Source of the DNA: Heligmosomoides polygyrus polygyrus
Taxonomy: Eukaryota > Nematoda > Chromadorea > Rhabditida > Heligmosomidae
Reading direction: 5' to 3'
Length of the DNA: 64,000 bases
Assembly (NCBI GenBank): GCA_947396885.1
Contig: OX377206.1
Span: 19,587,114-19,651,113 of the forward strand
The translations under genes were made by a program, and so were the position numbers. This document shows, piece after piece, positions 23,301-32,963 of this stretch (its first letter is position 1; each line of letters begins with the position of its first letter). The notes under the pieces are model-generated. The model searched no databases. It was not told the DNA's origin and was given only the letters and a program-made list of their open reading frames with translations.

Positions 23301-24836
23301 GAGCTCACAAGATCACGAATTCCCTGAGCACCTTGAAAGGGCTCACCTCCAGATTTCAGAGGACTGAAACGACATCAATGCGATCGGAAAGCCTCTTGGA
23401 TATTGTTCATCGTGAGCGAGTTATGGCTGCCATGGGCAGGAGAGGCAGGAGGTCGAAACCCAAGGCGCTAGCTTATACCCCTATGAGAGTCGCCTATACG
23501 TATGCAAATACCATGCGGTTTGTGCAGCAATGGAATTCTCCAGTTACAGGAAATCGCAGATTGCTTAACGATTGGAACCATCTATCGATAGAATGTTTGG
23601 CACGTAACGCCGTATACATCAGAGAAAAAGGAAGGGCTCTTGCAATACGCGTAAGCGAACATCTATTAAGCAAATGGACTGCTGACCAGCCCACTTGGAA
23701 AGCATAGGATCGATACCCGTAACGGAAACGACTTTGAGGTGAAATTTACTATATCAGCCGATGAGGAAGACATTTCGTCCAGAAAAGCGTTAGGGACGTT
23801 CTGGACTTTCACAAGAAGTACCAGTTATGAGCTACCGAAATGAGTGCCTTTCCTTAATGACTTTCTGCTGAACTGTAGAACGATCGATCGGCGACATTGG
23901 TGCAATGTGCGTTCCATTCGCCCTGACCGGTGCCGGATTCATCAGCCGCGGGTATGGGGATATAAAGGGTAGAGATACAAACGATGCATTCATCTCTACC
24001 CTTTATCTTATCTCTACCTATTGTACCCGCATACCCGCGGGTTTAATTGATGACGCATCTACCTAGTCCCAGGTTAACTAACGCGGCCCGCGCGGTGGAT
24101 GCAGCTGATGAGTTCGTTTCTCCCATTTGGACTCTGTTGGGTTCGTAGGTGTGGGTCCGAAATGCTGACAGTTGAGGCTTTTGGTGGAGTAGAGAGCATT
24201 TTAAACAACTGCGCCTATGCACCACGTTCAGGCCTCTGCAAACGTCGTGAAGTCGAGACGTCACGCCCTGCCAAAGCAAAGATCCACCTCAAAACCTCGT
24301 GAAGCCAAGATACACTAATTAACTACCTTCAAAGCCGATGTGTCAAGAAAAGAGAAGCTAGAGATTTTCTAGACTGTTAAAATATAGAGTATAGTGATAT
24401 GTGGCTTTTTTCTGATCGAATAGTGGGCCATGCAGGCAAAATAAATTAACCTACTTTGTAACAAAGTATTTTCCATTCGGTTTTACATCCCAGTGACTCG
24501 TTTCTGGCAGTTCTTGAAATCCTCCTTGCAACAAACGTTCCCTACACTCTTGGACCGCTGAAATAGGTAGATCTCTATGGACAAGTTCACATTTTTTTTA
24601 TTCACCTCTGGACCAGTTCTCTTGAGTAACAAACATAACGGCGCGAAATACCACAAACAAACCGTGAAACGGTGTCACTGCCTTATTGAGAAAACTGACG
24701 AATTCTTCAGCCTCGCGGCGGATTTCTGGCTGCGACGGAGCTGAGCAGGTAGAAACTAAGAGAACTTACAACGGCATAAAGAAATTGTAGGCAAACTCAC
24801 CCATTGAAATCTGTCGTTTCCCCAAGTAATTGCCAT
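13746..24836 (-). CDS. dnpp-1: aspartyl aminopeptidase (M18), spliced, 3' end missing
   Basis: Aspartyl aminopeptidase is a cytosolic di-zinc M18 peptidase that removes N-terminal Asp or Glu from peptides. Coding exons on the minus strand: 24836-24801, 24729-24663, 24557-24455, 19903-19762, 19649-19563, 19496-19314, 19255-19112, 14351-14190, 14135-13965, 13874-13746. They join in phase into about 408 residues. Family landmarks in order: [28 protein letters not shown], the zinc His in [38 protein letters not shown], the catalytic [16 protein letters not shown] and NQRYATT. The usual length is about 470, so roughly 60 C-terminal residues, including the last zinc His (AMHS region), are not found. 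They should lie past the 13,746 donor, where an LTR element and a gap now sit. Two introns are expanded to about 4.6-4.8 kb by mobile DNA. I am confident of the family, less so of exon 1 and of the 66-bp intron. Confidence 0.92.
14826..14961. mobile_element. MITE with TTA duplication (136 bp)
   Basis: About 49-base inverted arms beginning GGCCTTTGTCATACCATCG, flanked on both sides by TTA (14823-14825 and 14962-14964). A 3-bp TTA duplication with GGCC-type ends fits the PIF/Harbinger superfamily. It lies in the large dnpp-1 intron and is non-coding. Confidence 0.8.
15620..15785. mobile_element. MITE, GGGCCrGATTC family, copy 1 (166 bp)
   Basis: Inverted ends GGGCCAGATTCATCAACGAC and its near complement at 15,760-15,785, flanked by CAA on both sides. 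Nearly the whole element folds on itself through AGCTCAGATAACGC-type arms. A second copy with the same ends is at 53,437. The 3-bp duplication and GGGCC ends suggest a PIF/Harbinger-like MITE. Confidence 0.85.
15844..15985. mobile_element. MITE with CAG duplication (142 bp)
   Basis: Ends TAGCCGTATTCATGAACG and CTTCATGAATACGGGCT, flanked by CAG at 15841-15843 and 15986-15988. The termini resemble the GGGCCGGATTCATCAAC family 60 bases to the left but the interior differs, so this is a related but separate family. Confidence 0.75.
16140..16870. repeat. inverted dispersed repeat (GTTTGAGCCAA family)
   Basis: A segment around 16,200-16,278 (ACCGATTTGGCTCAAACCTCGCCTAGG) recurs inverted at about 16,687-16,765 (CTAGGCGAGGTTTGAGCCAA). 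Related words also occur near 58.2 and 61.1 kb. It appears to be part of a widespread non-coding family that also contains the CAGCATCCCAAATAACCCT-type words. Confidence 0.6.
16871..18734. other. intron sequence, nothing recognised
   Basis: Interior of the 4.8 kb dnpp-1 intron. It is AT-rich with homopolymer runs (for example near 17,290). No exon that would fit the aminopeptidase reading frame and no bounded repeat was found. Confidence 0.4.
18735..18855. mobile_element. hAT-like terminus (GTTAA/GTAAAT repeats)
   Basis: Runs of GTTAAC and GGTAAATC words end in GTTAAACGCGTACCCCTG. Inverted, this is CAGGGGTACGCGTTTAAC, the same style of end as the bounded hAT-like elements at 28.3 and 38.7 kb. 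The other end was not found, so this may be a solo end or a truncated element. Confidence 0.4.
19112..19903 (-). CDS. dnpp-1: aminopeptidase exons 4-7 (zinc-site core)
   Basis: Exon 4 (19903-19762) carries [12 protein letters not shown], whose His is the first zinc ligand. Exon 5 (19649-19563) carries [19 protein letters not shown]. Exon 6 (19496-19314) carries [16 protein letters not shown] and ETQLRPIL. Exon 7 (19255-19112) carries [15 protein letters not shown] and LFLYDANPA. Introns are 112, 66 and 58 bases. The 66-base one (19562-19497) stays open in frame and has a weak GCG|GTTCGT donor, so it could instead be a 22-residue insertion. Family length supports removing it. Confidence 0.9.
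20525..20598 (+). repeat. tRNA-Ser/Leu-like SINE head
   Basis: GGTGGCCGAGTGAATAGTGG resembles the A box of a type II tRNA, and CGGTTCCGAAGG about 45 bases on resembles a decayed B box. Acceptor-stem pairing is absent, so this is a tRNA-derived repeat and not a tRNA gene. It lies in the 4.5 kb dnpp-1 intron. Confidence 0.4.
20995..21140 (+). repeat. SINE-like repeat, family A copy 1
   Basis: Contains GGTTCGAGTCC (21047-21057), a Pol III B box, followed by CGCTAGAGTTTTGATCGCCACAAAACATC. The same B box plus tail occurs at about 54,840-54,950, so this is a small tRNA-derived repeat family. Confidence 0.6.
21600..21786. repeat. dispersed repeat D, copy 2
   Basis: Shares GGTTTCCCCGTCCTGG, CTCCTTAGTGG, GCAGACGTCAGTGACACGT and CGCTTGTTGCGCG with 9,777-9,960 in the same order. 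The minus strand beyond it (about 21,985-21,840) has a codon-like stretch [20 protein letters not shown] that may belong to the source element. Confidence 0.6.
21990..23300. other. intron sequence with an hAT-like end
   Basis: Within the 4.5 kb dnpp-1 intron. The only structure is a TTTTCTG/TTTTCCG-rich stretch (about 22,290-22,413) ending CTACCCATCTCTG. This resembles the TTTTCTG-rich hAT-like end at 62.9-63.05 kb. No exon was recognised. Confidence 0.4.
23333..23843 (+). pseudogene. Penelope/LINE-type GIY-YIG C-terminal fragment
   Basis: A plus-strand frame reads [20 protein letters not shown]. This matches the form of the GIY-YIG segment YIGETGR.L..R..EHL that ends retroelement proteins such as Penelope-like elements. 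After a frameshift near 23,700 it continues as [20 protein letters not shown] and [12 protein letters not shown] to a stop at 23,841-23,843. The GIY-YIG glycines are degraded and the upstream reverse transcriptase is missing. It is a 5'-truncated decayed copy, antisense to dnpp-1 in its intron. Family assignment is from motif shape only. Confidence 0.5.
23935..24060. repeat. foldback repeat with CCGCGGGTAT arms
   Basis: The left arm AGCCGCGGGTATGGGGATAT...AAAGGGTAGAGAT is mirrored by ATCTCTACCCTTTATC...CGCATACCCGCGGGT. The left edge starts TGCCGGATTCATCA, like the ends of the MITEs at 15.6 and 53.4 kb. No clean target duplication was seen. Confidence 0.6.
24455..24836 (-). CDS. dnpp-1: aminopeptidase exons 1-3 (N-terminus)
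   Basis: Exon 3 (24557-24455) is certain: it reads [18 protein letters not shown]... to KYFVT and joins to exon 4 through a split AA|G lysine codon. Exon 2 (24729-24663) gives [18 protein letters not shown]. Exon 1 is less sure. An ATG at 24836 ([12 protein letters not shown]) ends at a strong TGG|GTGAGT donor and joins exon 2 in phase if the acceptor at GTCGCAG|CC (24729) is used. A more typical acceptor, CTGCTCAG at 24741, would need a different donor in exon 1. The introns here are short, about 71 and 105 bases. Confidence 0.8.
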
Positions 24837-24866
24837 CGCTTGCAAGTTCGTCTGAAATATTGGAAT
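24837..24866 (-). promoter_or_regulatory. putative trans-splice acceptor before the dnpp-1 start
   Basis: Minus strand CCAATATTTCAG|A lies 15 bases upstream of the inferred start codon. This matches the nematode TTTCAG/R acceptor, and I see no upstream in-phase exon, so a spliced-leader site is the simplest reading. It remains inference without transcript data. Confidence 0.5.
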
Positions 24867-25406
24867 ATCTGAAAAACTCCCAACACCGAAACAATGCTTC
24901 ATGATCCCTCCTGCGGGAGGAAACATGTCAGATGTCCGACACAGTCCTAGAACTGAGGTGTTGGTTACTGCTTTGGAGTAAAGCGAGTCATACACAGGGA
25001 GGTCGTGCCCGACTAGAAACTGCAACATGCTATTCTCTCGTAGATTGATCTCTCGTTTTCGCATAGGCTTAGGAGGAATGCAACTCCCGTTGTTTCAGAC
25101 TAAAACGTTTCACCTTAGATTTGGATGCTCTGGACACTTTAGTGCTCACTTATTCAGAACTCGCCTACTGCAACAGTAACGGAAGTGGAATATGTTGGGT
25201 TTTCCTATAACAACAAATTAGACCTCGCACTTCAACATAAAAATATCTTCAGGAAAGCTATTACTTGTACCTACCACATCATGCCTGACCGATGCCTTAA
25301 AGCAGGTCAATGAATCTGTCATTGTTCTTCCTGCGTCAATGCTGCTATCAATATTCTTGTCGACGAACTGATCACGGTCCGGCATGATCGTGACAACTTC
25401 TGACAA

Positions 25407-25905
25407 GGAGAGCCTCCAAAGTGGCAGTGAGCTTTTGCGCTGGAATTTTTATAGGATGCAGGATCACGTGGGGGGAGTCCAAAACAATAGTTACTTTTTC
25501 GGAGTGCTCATTTGTGGTCGAAAAAAGCGTGTGGACGCGTGATGGCGAAGTTCGTTACGCCCTGCTGCCAGCCAGCCGAGTGTGGTCGGTCGGCATAGTG
25601 GTGGTGCTGTTGCTTCACCGGAGCAAGGTCATGGGTTCGATTCCCCTTGTACTATTGTTTTTGCATTTTGCGATTTATCGTCAGTGGGTCCCTTTATTCC
25701 CATTCAACACATTTTTGAACAAAAATACGGCAACAACTGTCGTTTACGATCATCGTGCCTTTTGAAAGTGGAAAGATGAGAACTTTTCACTTCCAGGTTA
25801 AGCAAATCAAAAACTAATGCCAGATTCGTGATCAGCACCCCAAGTAACCCTCACGTACAAAGTTTGGGCGATATTGGTGCTTCTGACCTCATCACCCTCA
25901 GTCGA
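25407..25905 (+). repeat. SINE-like repeat, family B (plus copy)
   Basis: About 500 bases starting GGAGAGCCTCCAAAGTGGCAG. It contains a B box GGTTCGATTCC near 25,633, then TTTTGCATTTTGCGATTTATCGTC, and ends in the widespread words CCAGATTCGTGATCAGCACC and ACAAAGTTTGGGCGA. An inverted copy with the same layout lies at 27,001-27,518. Confidence 0.7.
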
Positions 25906-26639
25906 GCCTGAGCGGGCTTTGCATCTTGGCCTTCATGGGTCTAACAAGGGCGGTCATTGAGGTGTGAAACCATTAGAGGTGGAAACCAATTAACTACTTT
26001 AAGCGGTGGAGGGCTACACAGAAAGTAAAATATCTGTGCTACTACGTCCTCTTTTGAGAGGGTGGTAGATAGAAGCGTAGATGTTCACTTTGTGAGCAGT
26101 ATATTCCGCTTACATGCTTTTTGCAATCCTCCATCATTGTTGAAGAAGGTTGGTACATCATTAGCTATTCTTAACAGTTGGTTACTACGTTTTGGACTTC
26201 ATCCATGTCAACAATATAATAGAATTTGCTATCTACAACACCTTCTTATCCTGAAACTGCTTGACAGTTCAAAAATCAAAAGGGGCAGATGCACTGTACT
26301 ATCGAGGTTTAAAAAAATAATTATTCGTACTTCGGTTACGGGTGTTACTTGGAGTGGTGATCATGAATCTGGCATTGGTTTCTGGATTTCCCGTTTTCTT
26401 ATGACAGGTTAGAGAAGGTGTGAGGGTACAGGTCGCGTAGGTGAGCAGCGGAGCGGGGGTGCGGTAACGGCAGAGCACCGACCGTACTCACGCACTGCAC
26501 CGTAATCACTCCAGCCAATCAAACCCAAACGAACACGGCCCCTTCTATGGCACTGCCAAGCTCAGCCGCACAGGCAGAGCCCGTGAGGTATCGACCAACG
26601 CTCAGCTGTTAGGTTGGAGAGGGGGTTGAGACGAGGCAT

Positions 26640-26875
26640 GCGGAGGAACTCCGCCACGCGGTCCAGCTAAGCTGCACGTGTTGAAATGGCCCACAACCCG
26701 AAGTTCCCTCCCTTGCCAAAGCAGTGCCTAAAGGGCACGTCTGCGTCCATCTGGGAAGTTCAACAAACTCCGTCACGAAGACCACCCAAGCTGCACGTGT
26801 TGAAATGGACCACAACCCGTAGTTCGTCTGCATTTATCTGGGAAGTAAAACCAGCCCCGCCACGGGAACCACCTA
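26640..26875. repeat. two tandem ~119-bp units
   Basis: GCTGCACGTGTTGAAATGG.CCACAACCCG occurs at 26,671 and again 119 bases later, followed in both cases by an ATCTGGGAAGT and a CGCCACG or CGTCACG segment. It is GC-rich compared with its neighbours. Possibly a minisatellite seed. Confidence 0.5.
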
Positions 26876-27000
26876 GTCACTACCAGCCTCGAAGGCAGGG
26901 CCTCGCAGAGGAGGCGAATTCGATCGATGCCGTGGCTGCCGCGATTACGGTAGAAGAAACGACGAGTTCGCCGCACCCCCGCTGCTCACGTCCGCGACAT

Positions 27001-27518
27001 GTACCGGTGTGAGTAAGTGGGGTGGTGAGGTCGTATGTACCAATTTCGCCCAAACTTTGTGCATGGGGTTATTTGTGGTGCCGATCACGAATCTGGCATT
27101 AGTTTTTGACTTGCTTAACCTAAAAGTCAAGAGTCACCTTTCCACTTTCAAAGAACTCGATGAACGTGAAGGACATTTCTTGCCACGTTTTTGTTCAAAA
27201 ATTGTTGGAAATGGGGATAGAGAGTCCCACTAACGATAAATCGCAAAATGCAGAAACACCAGTACAAGGAGGAATCGAACCCACGACCTTGCCCTTGTGA
27301 AGATACAACACTACCACAACGCAAACCGAGTACATTCGGCTGGGTGACAGCAGGGCGCCATGAACTTCGCGCTCGCGCGTCCACACGTTTTTTTTTCGTC
27401 CACAGAAGAGCATTCCGAAAAAACTAACTATGGTTTTGGACTCCCCACACGGGACGACCCTACATCCTGTAAAAATTGCATCACAAAAGCTCACTGCCAC
27501 TTTGGAGGCTCTCCTTAT
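27001..27518 (-). repeat. SINE-like repeat, family B (minus copy)
   Basis: Reverse-complement copy of 25,407-25,905 with the same B box (GGTTCGATTCC on the minus strand), the same middle and the same GATTCGTGATC...AAGTTTGGGCG end. The two copies could form a hairpin with a loop of about 1.1 kb. Confidence 0.7.
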
Positions 27519-28323
27519 GAGAGGACATCTGAATCCATGCAACAATCGTGGTATCCCATCTGATTTGCCTACTGTGGATTCAAACTGTGACTCCACTCTC
27601 GCTGGGCAAGGAAAGAAGTCTACACCAAGGGCTCCTACTCTGCGATCGAACGAGATTTCTAGAGCCAGCGACCAATAGTGGTCAGCGGGACCCCCGAATA
27701 AAATTCACCGAATATACATAGGAAGACCAGCCTGCCCCTCGTGCAACAGAGCGTCGACTTGGCGTTTGCCACTGAGTCCTGGCTATAGAGTGGTAAAGAA
27801 GTGGAGCACCATACATGTTATAACTGGCATCCATGTTAGTTATAGCAACTAGTGAAGTTCCGTGTTGGAAGAGAGAGGGCAGTTTCCTCTGTTTAGACGT
27901 GGATCTTGACTTAAAATAAATAAGTAATAAATGAATAAAGTACGCAGAGGACTCACACGACATTTTGTTTGCTTGGAGAATAGAAGAGGAAAGGCTAGTC
28001 CGTTGAGCAGAATATGCAGGTGGCGCGAGAACAGCCGATGACTGGAGCAGCTGTAACAGGTGTACAGTATCCTGCAAGTTGCATGTCAACTCGATGAGCA
28101 TTTTATACAGCACCCGGCTATTACCGAATACGAGCCGACGCAGCCGTTGCAAAATGTGAATAAATTAAGGCAACTAAAAGGGCTTTGACAGATATTCGTT
28201 AGAAGCGATGTGTCTAACAACATTGATTGTAGGTAACTGGCGTTTGGGAATAGAAGGAAACAGTAAAAATATGTGCCAACCGTGTGTCACACTCTATCGT
28301 GACCAAAGTGGCGAGTTGTCCAC

Positions 28324-30160
28324 CAGGGATGAGCGGATTAACCGTTATCCGTTATCCGGTTTCCGGGGGGTTTTGGCCTATCCGTTTTGTTGTTCGTTAT
28401 CCGGCAATTTTGGGCCGGATAACGAACAACAAATTGGCTGATACCCAGGTTTGGGCGTGGTATTGCATAGCTGTGTAAGCTTCATAATCATAGGAGTGTT
28501 CGCGAGCAACAATAGAGGGAATTTAAATCTAGAAGGTGGGTGACTTCAGGCACTGGTGACGTAGTTGGAAAGACGTCTAACGTCCATCCTTCCAGGGTCG
28601 CTCATTTATTCCATACATCTATGAAACCTACTGTGCGCTGATTTCTTCATGAGCTTTTCACCACAAGCCATATGCAGACCAAGAATGCATACACGCTGCC
28701 TTGATAATATTACTGACGGTCACAAGTGGAGGTCCTGGCACATACAAGATGAACTGTTTAGTGCCGAATTTAGCGTGTTTTCCACGATTACAATGCGTAG
28801 GTAGCATGCTGCAATGGTATTTTAGTGTTTACTGAGAGACTGTTGTAACGCATTAAACACATACCGCTGAGCAGTAATGAATACAAGCAAAATGGGTACA
28901 GGTTCAATCTAAATGAGTGGAAAAAGCCACGCGACAAATTGTTGAGGTGTGTTTAGAGAAACGATTTCCTGGAAGTATTTTCTGTACGCTGGTACTAGTA
29001 GTACCTCCGTAATCCTAAGAAATGATCCTCTCTATGAAAAATCTAAATAGTGCAACTGAACTGTACCAAATTGATTTCCCGCCGCGCATGTTGGAGCTTC
29101 ATTTTAATTTAAGATTGCCTTTCAGGGACAATCTACTTCCGCTTTTCTAGTTTTCATATCTCTCTGCATTAGGACTGCACAATGGCTTGTAGTGGCTAGC
29201 CTGTAGAAAGCTGGTATTACATCCATCTCGTTCCACGTTCTTCTTAGATCTTGAGATACTGTCGAACAAGAGTATCGATCCGTGTGAAGCTACGAAACCA
29301 AAATTGTTACGCAGACTTTATTCGGCTGAGTCGGCTTAGCATAGAAAAGTCAAGAGGCATCGGAGGAGCCATTCATCCAAGGATCATTCTGTTTGGTCAC
29401 AATCTTAATTCAAAAAGAAAACCTGACGATTGATCAGTAAAACAATCCAACAATGGAAACTTACAAAATGCCGGCAAGTTGCTGTTCAATGGAGGAAATG
29501 TGAGTGAATAAGAGCTGAATGAGTCTCACATTCTCTCCCTCCAAGGACGACTTATGAATGCTTCCATACGATTAGTTGGGTTGTTTTACGCATCCTTTGT
29601 CTCGTTCATCCAATTCGTTTTATACGGCAAAAATATGAAAATTTGTAAATTGTACTATGGAAATGTGCTTGGATGAACAAATTCTCAATCTCTCCTCATC
29701 CTTTCCAGACTTAAATTAAGGTGATCATAGCGAAACATCAGAAGAGTAGAGTTTGCAAAACAGTTTTAGTTTCACAGCTTGGTGGTCTTGCTATTTGTCC
29801 TCCCTGATGAGTTTGATAGGAGTTCGCGAAATCTGGTGAAGTAAATGTGGTTCGCAATTCGAACTCGACATCGGTTTGGATGGCAATGAAGAAGCGTTTC
29901 TTTTACTGAAGTTTCGTGAGAATCCCATAGGGCTTTGTTAAGGTGACTGCACTACGTTTTTAAAAAAACTCCATTAAAGTCGGCTTGTAATTTGACAGCA
30001 GTTGCGTTCAATGTCTAATGTTGAAACTAGAGCAGTTTAAGTCCAGTTTTATTTTTGTTGTTTGTTCGTTATCCGTTTTTCCGTTATCCGGCGATTTTTG
30101 GGCAAAATTATCCGTTATCCGTTATCCGGTTTTGAAAATTTTGTTATCCGCTCATCCCTG
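28324..30160. mobile_element. non-autonomous hAT-like element (1,837 bp)
   Basis: The ends are CAGGGATGAGCGGATTAAC and GTTATCCGCTCATCCCTG, inverted, each followed inward by GTTATCCG simple repeats. It is flanked by a perfect 8-bp duplication TTGTCCAC (28316-28323 and 30161-30168). Eight-bp duplications of the form nTnnnnAn and CAGGG-type ends are the mark of hAT elements. The interior has no open frame resembling a transposase, so it depends on another copy for movement. Confidence 0.85.
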
Positions 30161-30310
30161 TTGTCCACCTAGTACGCGCACAACATAGGGTCCGTGCACA
30201 CCTATACGACAGATTCGCGTGGATTTTTTAGGAAATGGATGACATCACTGACACAGTTCTCAGAAAACGCACGGGGACGAACACCATAGATCGCGAGATA
30301 TCGCTAAGTA

Positions 30311-31354
30311 TTAGGTCGTTGCATATGAAATGGCCCACTTTGCACCTCAATTTCTGGTCGATTTTTCGTGCCTACGAATGTTCCCATTTAAAGAATCGTA
30401 TATAATTTCTGAAAGCGTAGAATCTCCGCTTTCTTACCACTTACAGCTTTTGTGACTTAATTGCCCCTTGCCGAGTTTTTCGCGTCGTTTTACAGTATGA
30501 ATCAATGTGATATTCAGGTGCTCTAGTTATATGAATGGAAAGTGAACACAACGCCCCGGCCGCAGCCCGTAACATCAACGCTGCGTTTGGGAAGGATTTT
30601 GCTAAGGAACACACAATTCGCCAATGGTTCGAAAGGTTTCGATCTGGAGAAGAGTCTCGAAGATGAAGACCGAGGAAGGCCGCCATCGGCTGCCTTAACG
30701 ACGATCAACTCAGAGCCATGGTGTAGGCGGATCCGCGTCAAACCGTAAGAGAGTCAGCACAGCATTTCGGCATTGACGGCAGCATCCAAAAAAGGCGTCT
30801 CAAAGAGATGCCGAAACCAAGTCTTAATCCAAAGAAGACAATGATGACCGTATGGTGGACAATGGCCGGTATAGCCCAAGTGCTTGAAGACTGGACTACT
30901 ATAGCTGAGAATGCTGTGCCGAAATTGCAGTGAAGCTGATTGAAAAAACAGCCGGCTTTGCTCAATCGATGTGGCCCAATCTTACTGCATGACAACGCGT
31001 TTCAAAAATTGTTGTTCAGAGACTGGATGAATCGGGATACGAAACCCTGCCACAGCCAGCATATTCACAGATCTGTCCCCTACCGAACCGATTATCACTT
31101 TCTCAAGCATTTAGATCGTCATGTGAAGGACAAATATTCAGCAACCAAGGTGATGTCGAAAACGACTTCTTATGTTTTATTAATTCCCGTAGTTCTGATT
31201 TATAGAATGGTGGGATGCCTAAGCAAATGTGGCGTTGGGAAAAATGTACTAATTGTAGCGGTGCTTATTTCGACTAATGAAATTGCTTCCAAGCAAAGTT
31301 ATGATCTGTCAGAGTTTTCAGTCAAAATCGGCCATGTCGTGTGCAACGACCTAA
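30311..31354 (+). mobile_element. mariner element, internally deleted (1,044 bp)
   Basis: Inverted ends TTAGGTCGTTGCATATGA and its near complement ending CGACCTAA, flanked by TA on both sides (30309-30310 and 31355-31356). The broken plus-strand gene starts at ATG 30,539 (MESEHNAPAAARNINAAFGK), with FERFRSGEES and EDEDRGRPPSA. Later pieces are LLHDNA, DYHFLKHLDRH and a C-terminus WEKCTNCSGAYFD ending at about 31,279. About 100 codons of the catalytic centre are missing and there are several frameshifts. Confidence 0.85.
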
Positions 31355-32218
31355 TATAATAGATAGTTAACATCCGGGCCATTGGCTACTACCTTATGAG
31401 CCCATTGCGGCCATGCCACCCAGTGGGACAGCCCGCGATGGAAGGTTCTGGTCGCTCTAATACATTGGACGTTTACCGACCTTTGCCTACCGATCGTCAG
31501 AGGAGCGTTCATGCTTCAATGATGTTGTCGTTGCTGTTGACTGTTTCTAGTCGCCATCAACACCGAGTATCGTTGTGGCGCGAAATTCATGGTGCCCAGT
31601 TGTCTGAGGAACTCGAAATTTACGGGGAGCGGACCGAACTTCCGAATGGTCATCGCGGCTGCGGCAGCCACCGCCGCGCCGTAATTAGCGGCTCCTGCGC
31701 CGCCACCAGGGGTGTGCGTAAATGAAATTTGAAATTTCGTAAACCGTAGATCGTAATTACGAAAAAATCGTCGTAAATCGTAAACCGTAAATCGTAAGAG
31801 TCTTGACTGTAGTGCAGTAAACTAAATTTCCAGAGGCTTTTTCTGCTAATGTTAATCAGATGTGGTTCAATACTGATTTAACTGTCGTGTTACTTGCAGC
31901 TTAAGCTGAACAGTTTTCTTACCAAACTATTTCTTTTTCACGGCTTGCTGCACCTTTCAAACCAAACTTTACACGTTTCAGGAAAGTCGAAAAAACTGTA
32001 AATTCAGAAATTAAGCCTATGCATAGTAAAACTTGCCTCGTTTGAATATCCATTAAATTCCTAACTTACTACCAATTCTTTAAAATCATATAAATCTAGG
32101 ATTAAGCAGAAACAACAGCGAAAAAATCGCTGTCAAAACTAAAAATTGAAAAAAGTTTCAAGCTTGACCAACGCGCCGGTTTCCTGCTCTAGCCTGCACT
32201 TGTAACATTTCCAAAACT

Positions 32219-32963
32219 TCATAATATTGCTTTCCTATTTATCAACTCCCTGCACTCTTCCGGGTTACCCTTCGCCAGCTCTGTAACGAACGTTTGCTCT
32301 CCGAGAGCCTGCAGCATCGTAAGTGGATTAGATAGGGTGACTACGACAAACTCCATCACACCACCGAAATTGGAGATCGAAACTGTCAAAACTAGATCGA
32401 CCCATTCTTGAAGTGCTACGCGCTCGATTTTACCGCATTTTTTATATCAAGTTGCTCAACCTATAACCCCTATAACACACAATGCAAACCGATAGAAACA
32501 ATGGCACATGTCGCGAAGGTGATCAGCATTGGTAGGTGGGAGGGCGCCAGCCAATAATAACCAGAGCACAGACCGAACACTGCCAGTCGATCAGGGTACT
32601 GAGTGTACATAGACGCCCTCTCTGAATGATATGCACATTCAATGCGGTCTGATCCGATGGGCGTTCCCATCTCACAATGCTGCCCGTTTTTGCGACATAT
32701 ACCGAGGCATTAGCAGTTTCCCTTTCCATATGAATGTAGCAGATTTCTAGACCCCGCTTCCAATCACAAATGATGTTCGATTGTGAATTTGGGTCAATTC
32801 TATTCGGTAGGGTCAGCATGTATCTGTCGCAAACAAATTGACTAGAGGGCTGGAGCGGAACAACCTTCGTCAGTAGGAATGCGATGTGCCCTGCTAGCAT
32901 TGGACCGGGAACGGAGGACCCCAGCCTCTCCTGCATCCTAGACAGGAGCTTATCATACGACAT
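32219..32963 (-). pseudogene. reading frame shared by hAT-like F1 copies (copy 1)
   Basis: A 146-codon minus-strand frame (32963-32523) contains SYDKLLSRMQERLG, YMLTLPNRIDPNSQSNIICD, WKRGLEICYIHME and VYVAKTGSIVRW. In another frame it continues with a hydrophobic stretch, YPDRLAVFGLCSGYYWLAPS, that could be a membrane segment. A last piece, 32317-32219, reads MLQALGEQTFVTELAKGNP and ends RKAIL-stop. The same three blocks occur in copy 2, diverged by perhaps a quarter. I do not recognise the family. It lacks hAT transposase landmarks (BED finger, RW or hATC dimerisation region). It may be a captured host gene or an accessory gene; splicing between blocks is likely but not proven. Confidence 0.5.

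Noticed and set aside
24855..25410. Open minus-strand stretches upstream of the aminopeptidase start (for example IMPDRDQFVDKN)
   Set aside because: They look codon-like but join nothing. The strong TTTCAG site at 24,852 separates them from the gene, and the repeat at 25,407 abuts them.
27682..28152. 156-codon minus-strand frame
   Set aside because: First half looks mildly protein-like (LRRLVFGNSRVLYKMLIEL), but there is no known domain, no clear splice sites and no neighbours to support it.
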